This document shows positions 63,228-64,000 of a DNA stretch of 64,000 nucleotides, piece after piece. The notes below the pieces were generated by a model. The model was not told the DNA's origin. It did not search any database and saw nothing but the letters and a program-made list of their open reading frames with translations. Origin of the DNA: Pseudarthrobacter sp. C4D7 (lineage in GTDB: Bacteria > Actinomycetota > Actinomycetes > Actinomycetales > Micrococcaceae); NCBI RefSeq assembly GCF_013359725.1, contig NZ_JABFMW010000001.1:310001-374000 (forward strand), written 5' to 3'. How positions within the stretch are numbered: the stretch's first letter is position 1; every line of letters begins with the position of its first letter. The translations under genes were made by a program, and so were the position numbers.

Positions 63228-63959
63228 CTACCGGACCGGGGCGGGAGCCCCCAGGCGCCCGTCCACCATCTCGGCGACGCTGTCGCAGTAGCCGAGGACG
63301 TCGTGGTCGTGGGTCACCATGACAGTTGCCACGCCATGCTCGCGGCTTTGCCGGGCCAGCAGTTCCACAACTTCGCGGCTGCGCGCCCGGTCCAGGGCGG
63401 CGGTGGGCTCATCCACGAGGAGGAGTTTCGCCCCGGTGACGAGTGCCCGCGCGATGCCGACGCGCTGCCGCTCGCCACCGGAAAGCTCTGCGGGGCGGTT
63501 TCCGGCACGGTGGGCCATGCCCACGGATTCGAGCAGTGTGGCCGGGTCGAAGCTCTTGGGGCCTCCTGCAAGCCTGTTGACCAGGCGAAGCTGGTCGGCC
63601 GCGGTCAGTGCCGGGATGAGGTTGCCGGACTGGAAAACAAAGCCAATGTTTGCCAGCCGGAATGCAGCACGTTTGCCTTGGCTCAACCGGGAAAGGTCCT
63701 GGCCGTTGACGCTGACGGTCCCCGAATCAGGGGAGGCCAGGGCGCCGGCTACGGCAAGCAGTGATGATTTGCCGGAACCGGACGGCCCCACGATGGCCAG
63801 GAATTCCCCGGCGGCAACGTCCAGGTTCACCTCATCCAGGGCCGTGACCTTTGTGTCGCCGTCGCCGAGTTCCATGACCGCATGGCGGATGGACAGGCCG
63901 GCGGCCAGGGGTGCGTCGCCGCGGCGTTCTGCTGCAGCAGCGGGTGCGGGGTTGGTCAT
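63228..63959 (-). CDS. MacB/LolD-type ABC transporter ATP-binding protein
   Basis: 243 residues. Walker A VGPSGSGKSS, Q-loop FVFQSGNLIPALTA, signature ELSGGERQRVGIARAL, Walker B KLLLVDEPTAALD and VTHDHDVL are intact; the N-terminal ~25 residues are an extension. It pairs with the FtsX-like permease whose stop overlaps its start (ATGA). Likely exports a peptide, lipoprotein or drug. Confidence 0.93.
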   Translation of the reverse strand: MTNPAPAAAAERRGDAPLAAGLSIRHAVMELGDGDTKVTALDEVNLDVAAGEFLAIVGPSGSGKSSLLAVAGALASPDSGTVSVNGQDLSRLSQGKRAAFRLANIGFVFQSGNLIPALTAADQLRLVNRLAGGPKSFDPATLLESVGMAHRAGNRPAELSGGERQRVGIARALVTGAKLLLVDEPTAALDRARSREVVELLARQSREHGVATVMVTHDHDVLGYCDSVAEMVDGRLGAPAPVR

Positions 63960-64000
63960 CGCTGTCCTCCAAGGGCGTTGAGCGGGTCGATGCGGGAAAT
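63956..64000 (-). CDS. FtsX-like permease, C-terminal fragment
   Basis: Only the last 14 codons are in the window; they read ISRIDPLNALGGQR, which fits the usual end of MacB-type permeases (I-x-P-x-x-AL). The TGA overlaps the ATG of the ATPase gene. The rest lies beyond the window. Confidence 0.7.
   Translation of the reverse strand: MSRIDPLNALGGQR

Overview
The window is high-GC DNA from an actinobacterium, most likely the Arthrobacter/Pseudarthrobacter group of Micrococcaceae. Evidence for this: GroES-GroEL1 with a His-rich tail behind CIRCE operators, GuaB plus a GuaB3-type paralogue, a LigB-type ATP-dependent ligase, SURF1/DUF3817 partners, the galU - 5-FTHF cyclo-ligase - FmdB-type zinc-ribbon neighbourhood known from mycobacteria, frequent GTG starts, and many starts with a TANNNT hexamer 6-7 nt upstream and no Shine-Dalgarno sequence (leaderless architecture). 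Genus-level placement is inference.

Layout. 1-4.8 kb: end of a PfkB sugar kinase, then the overlapping alr-tsaE-tsaB-rimI-tsaD operon (D-alanine supply and tRNA t6A modification), closed by a near-perfect hairpin. 4.8-10.3 kb: a GCS2-type ligase, a lipoprotein NagZ-like glycosidase, an AroE-like dehydrogenase, a THUMP-like methyltransferase and a small membrane protein. 10.4-12.7 kb: the groES-groEL heat-shock operon with two CIRCE operators. 12.7-18 kb: a DHFR-like reductase, DNA ligase LigB, a DUF389 protein and an OafA-type acyltransferase. 18.2-30 kb: a purine-centred stretch (guaB, guaB3, guaA) interleaved with an ABC exporter, glpD, a PTS IIA, SURF1 and DUF3817. 30-39 kb: a very large helicase-like protein with degenerate ATPase motifs, a SAF/CpaB-like protein, a Ruc/FmdB-type zinc-ribbon gene with its own CIRCE element, 5-FTHF cyclo-ligase, galU, a RimJ-type acetyltransferase and tRNA-Ala(CGC). 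39-48 kb: a frameshifted Pr6Pr membrane protein, corA, two Lrp-type and one LysR-type regulator beside two MFS exporters, an N-acetylglucosamine kinase-like protein and a pirin. 48-52 kb: a four-gene OpuC-type compatible-solute ABC transporter. 52-57.8 kb: aminotransferase, PPK2, xseBA, a membrane protein and ispH. 60-64 kb: rmuC, ychF, a TetR regulator and the start of a MacB-type exporter.

The most unusual region is 57.8-60.0 kb. A 2,141-bp IS3-family unit (57851-59991) sits at the base of the 3-nt loop of what was a perfect 22-bp bidirectional terminator between the convergent genes ispH and rmuC. It is flanked by a 3-bp GCC duplication and has 25-bp imperfect terminal inverted repeats. 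Besides orfA/orfB, which are joined by a textbook -1 slippage heptamer, it carries an unrelated passenger gene of atypical codon use. A perfect 17-bp fold-back at the transposase end would bury the orfA ribosome binding site in any transcript entering from rmuC.

Other points to follow up are the third CIRCE element in front of the zinc-ribbon gene, the Lys-to-Gln Walker A of the helicase-like protein, and the single-base frameshift in the Pr6Pr gene. No CRISPR array, rRNA, prophage or recognisable defence island was seen.
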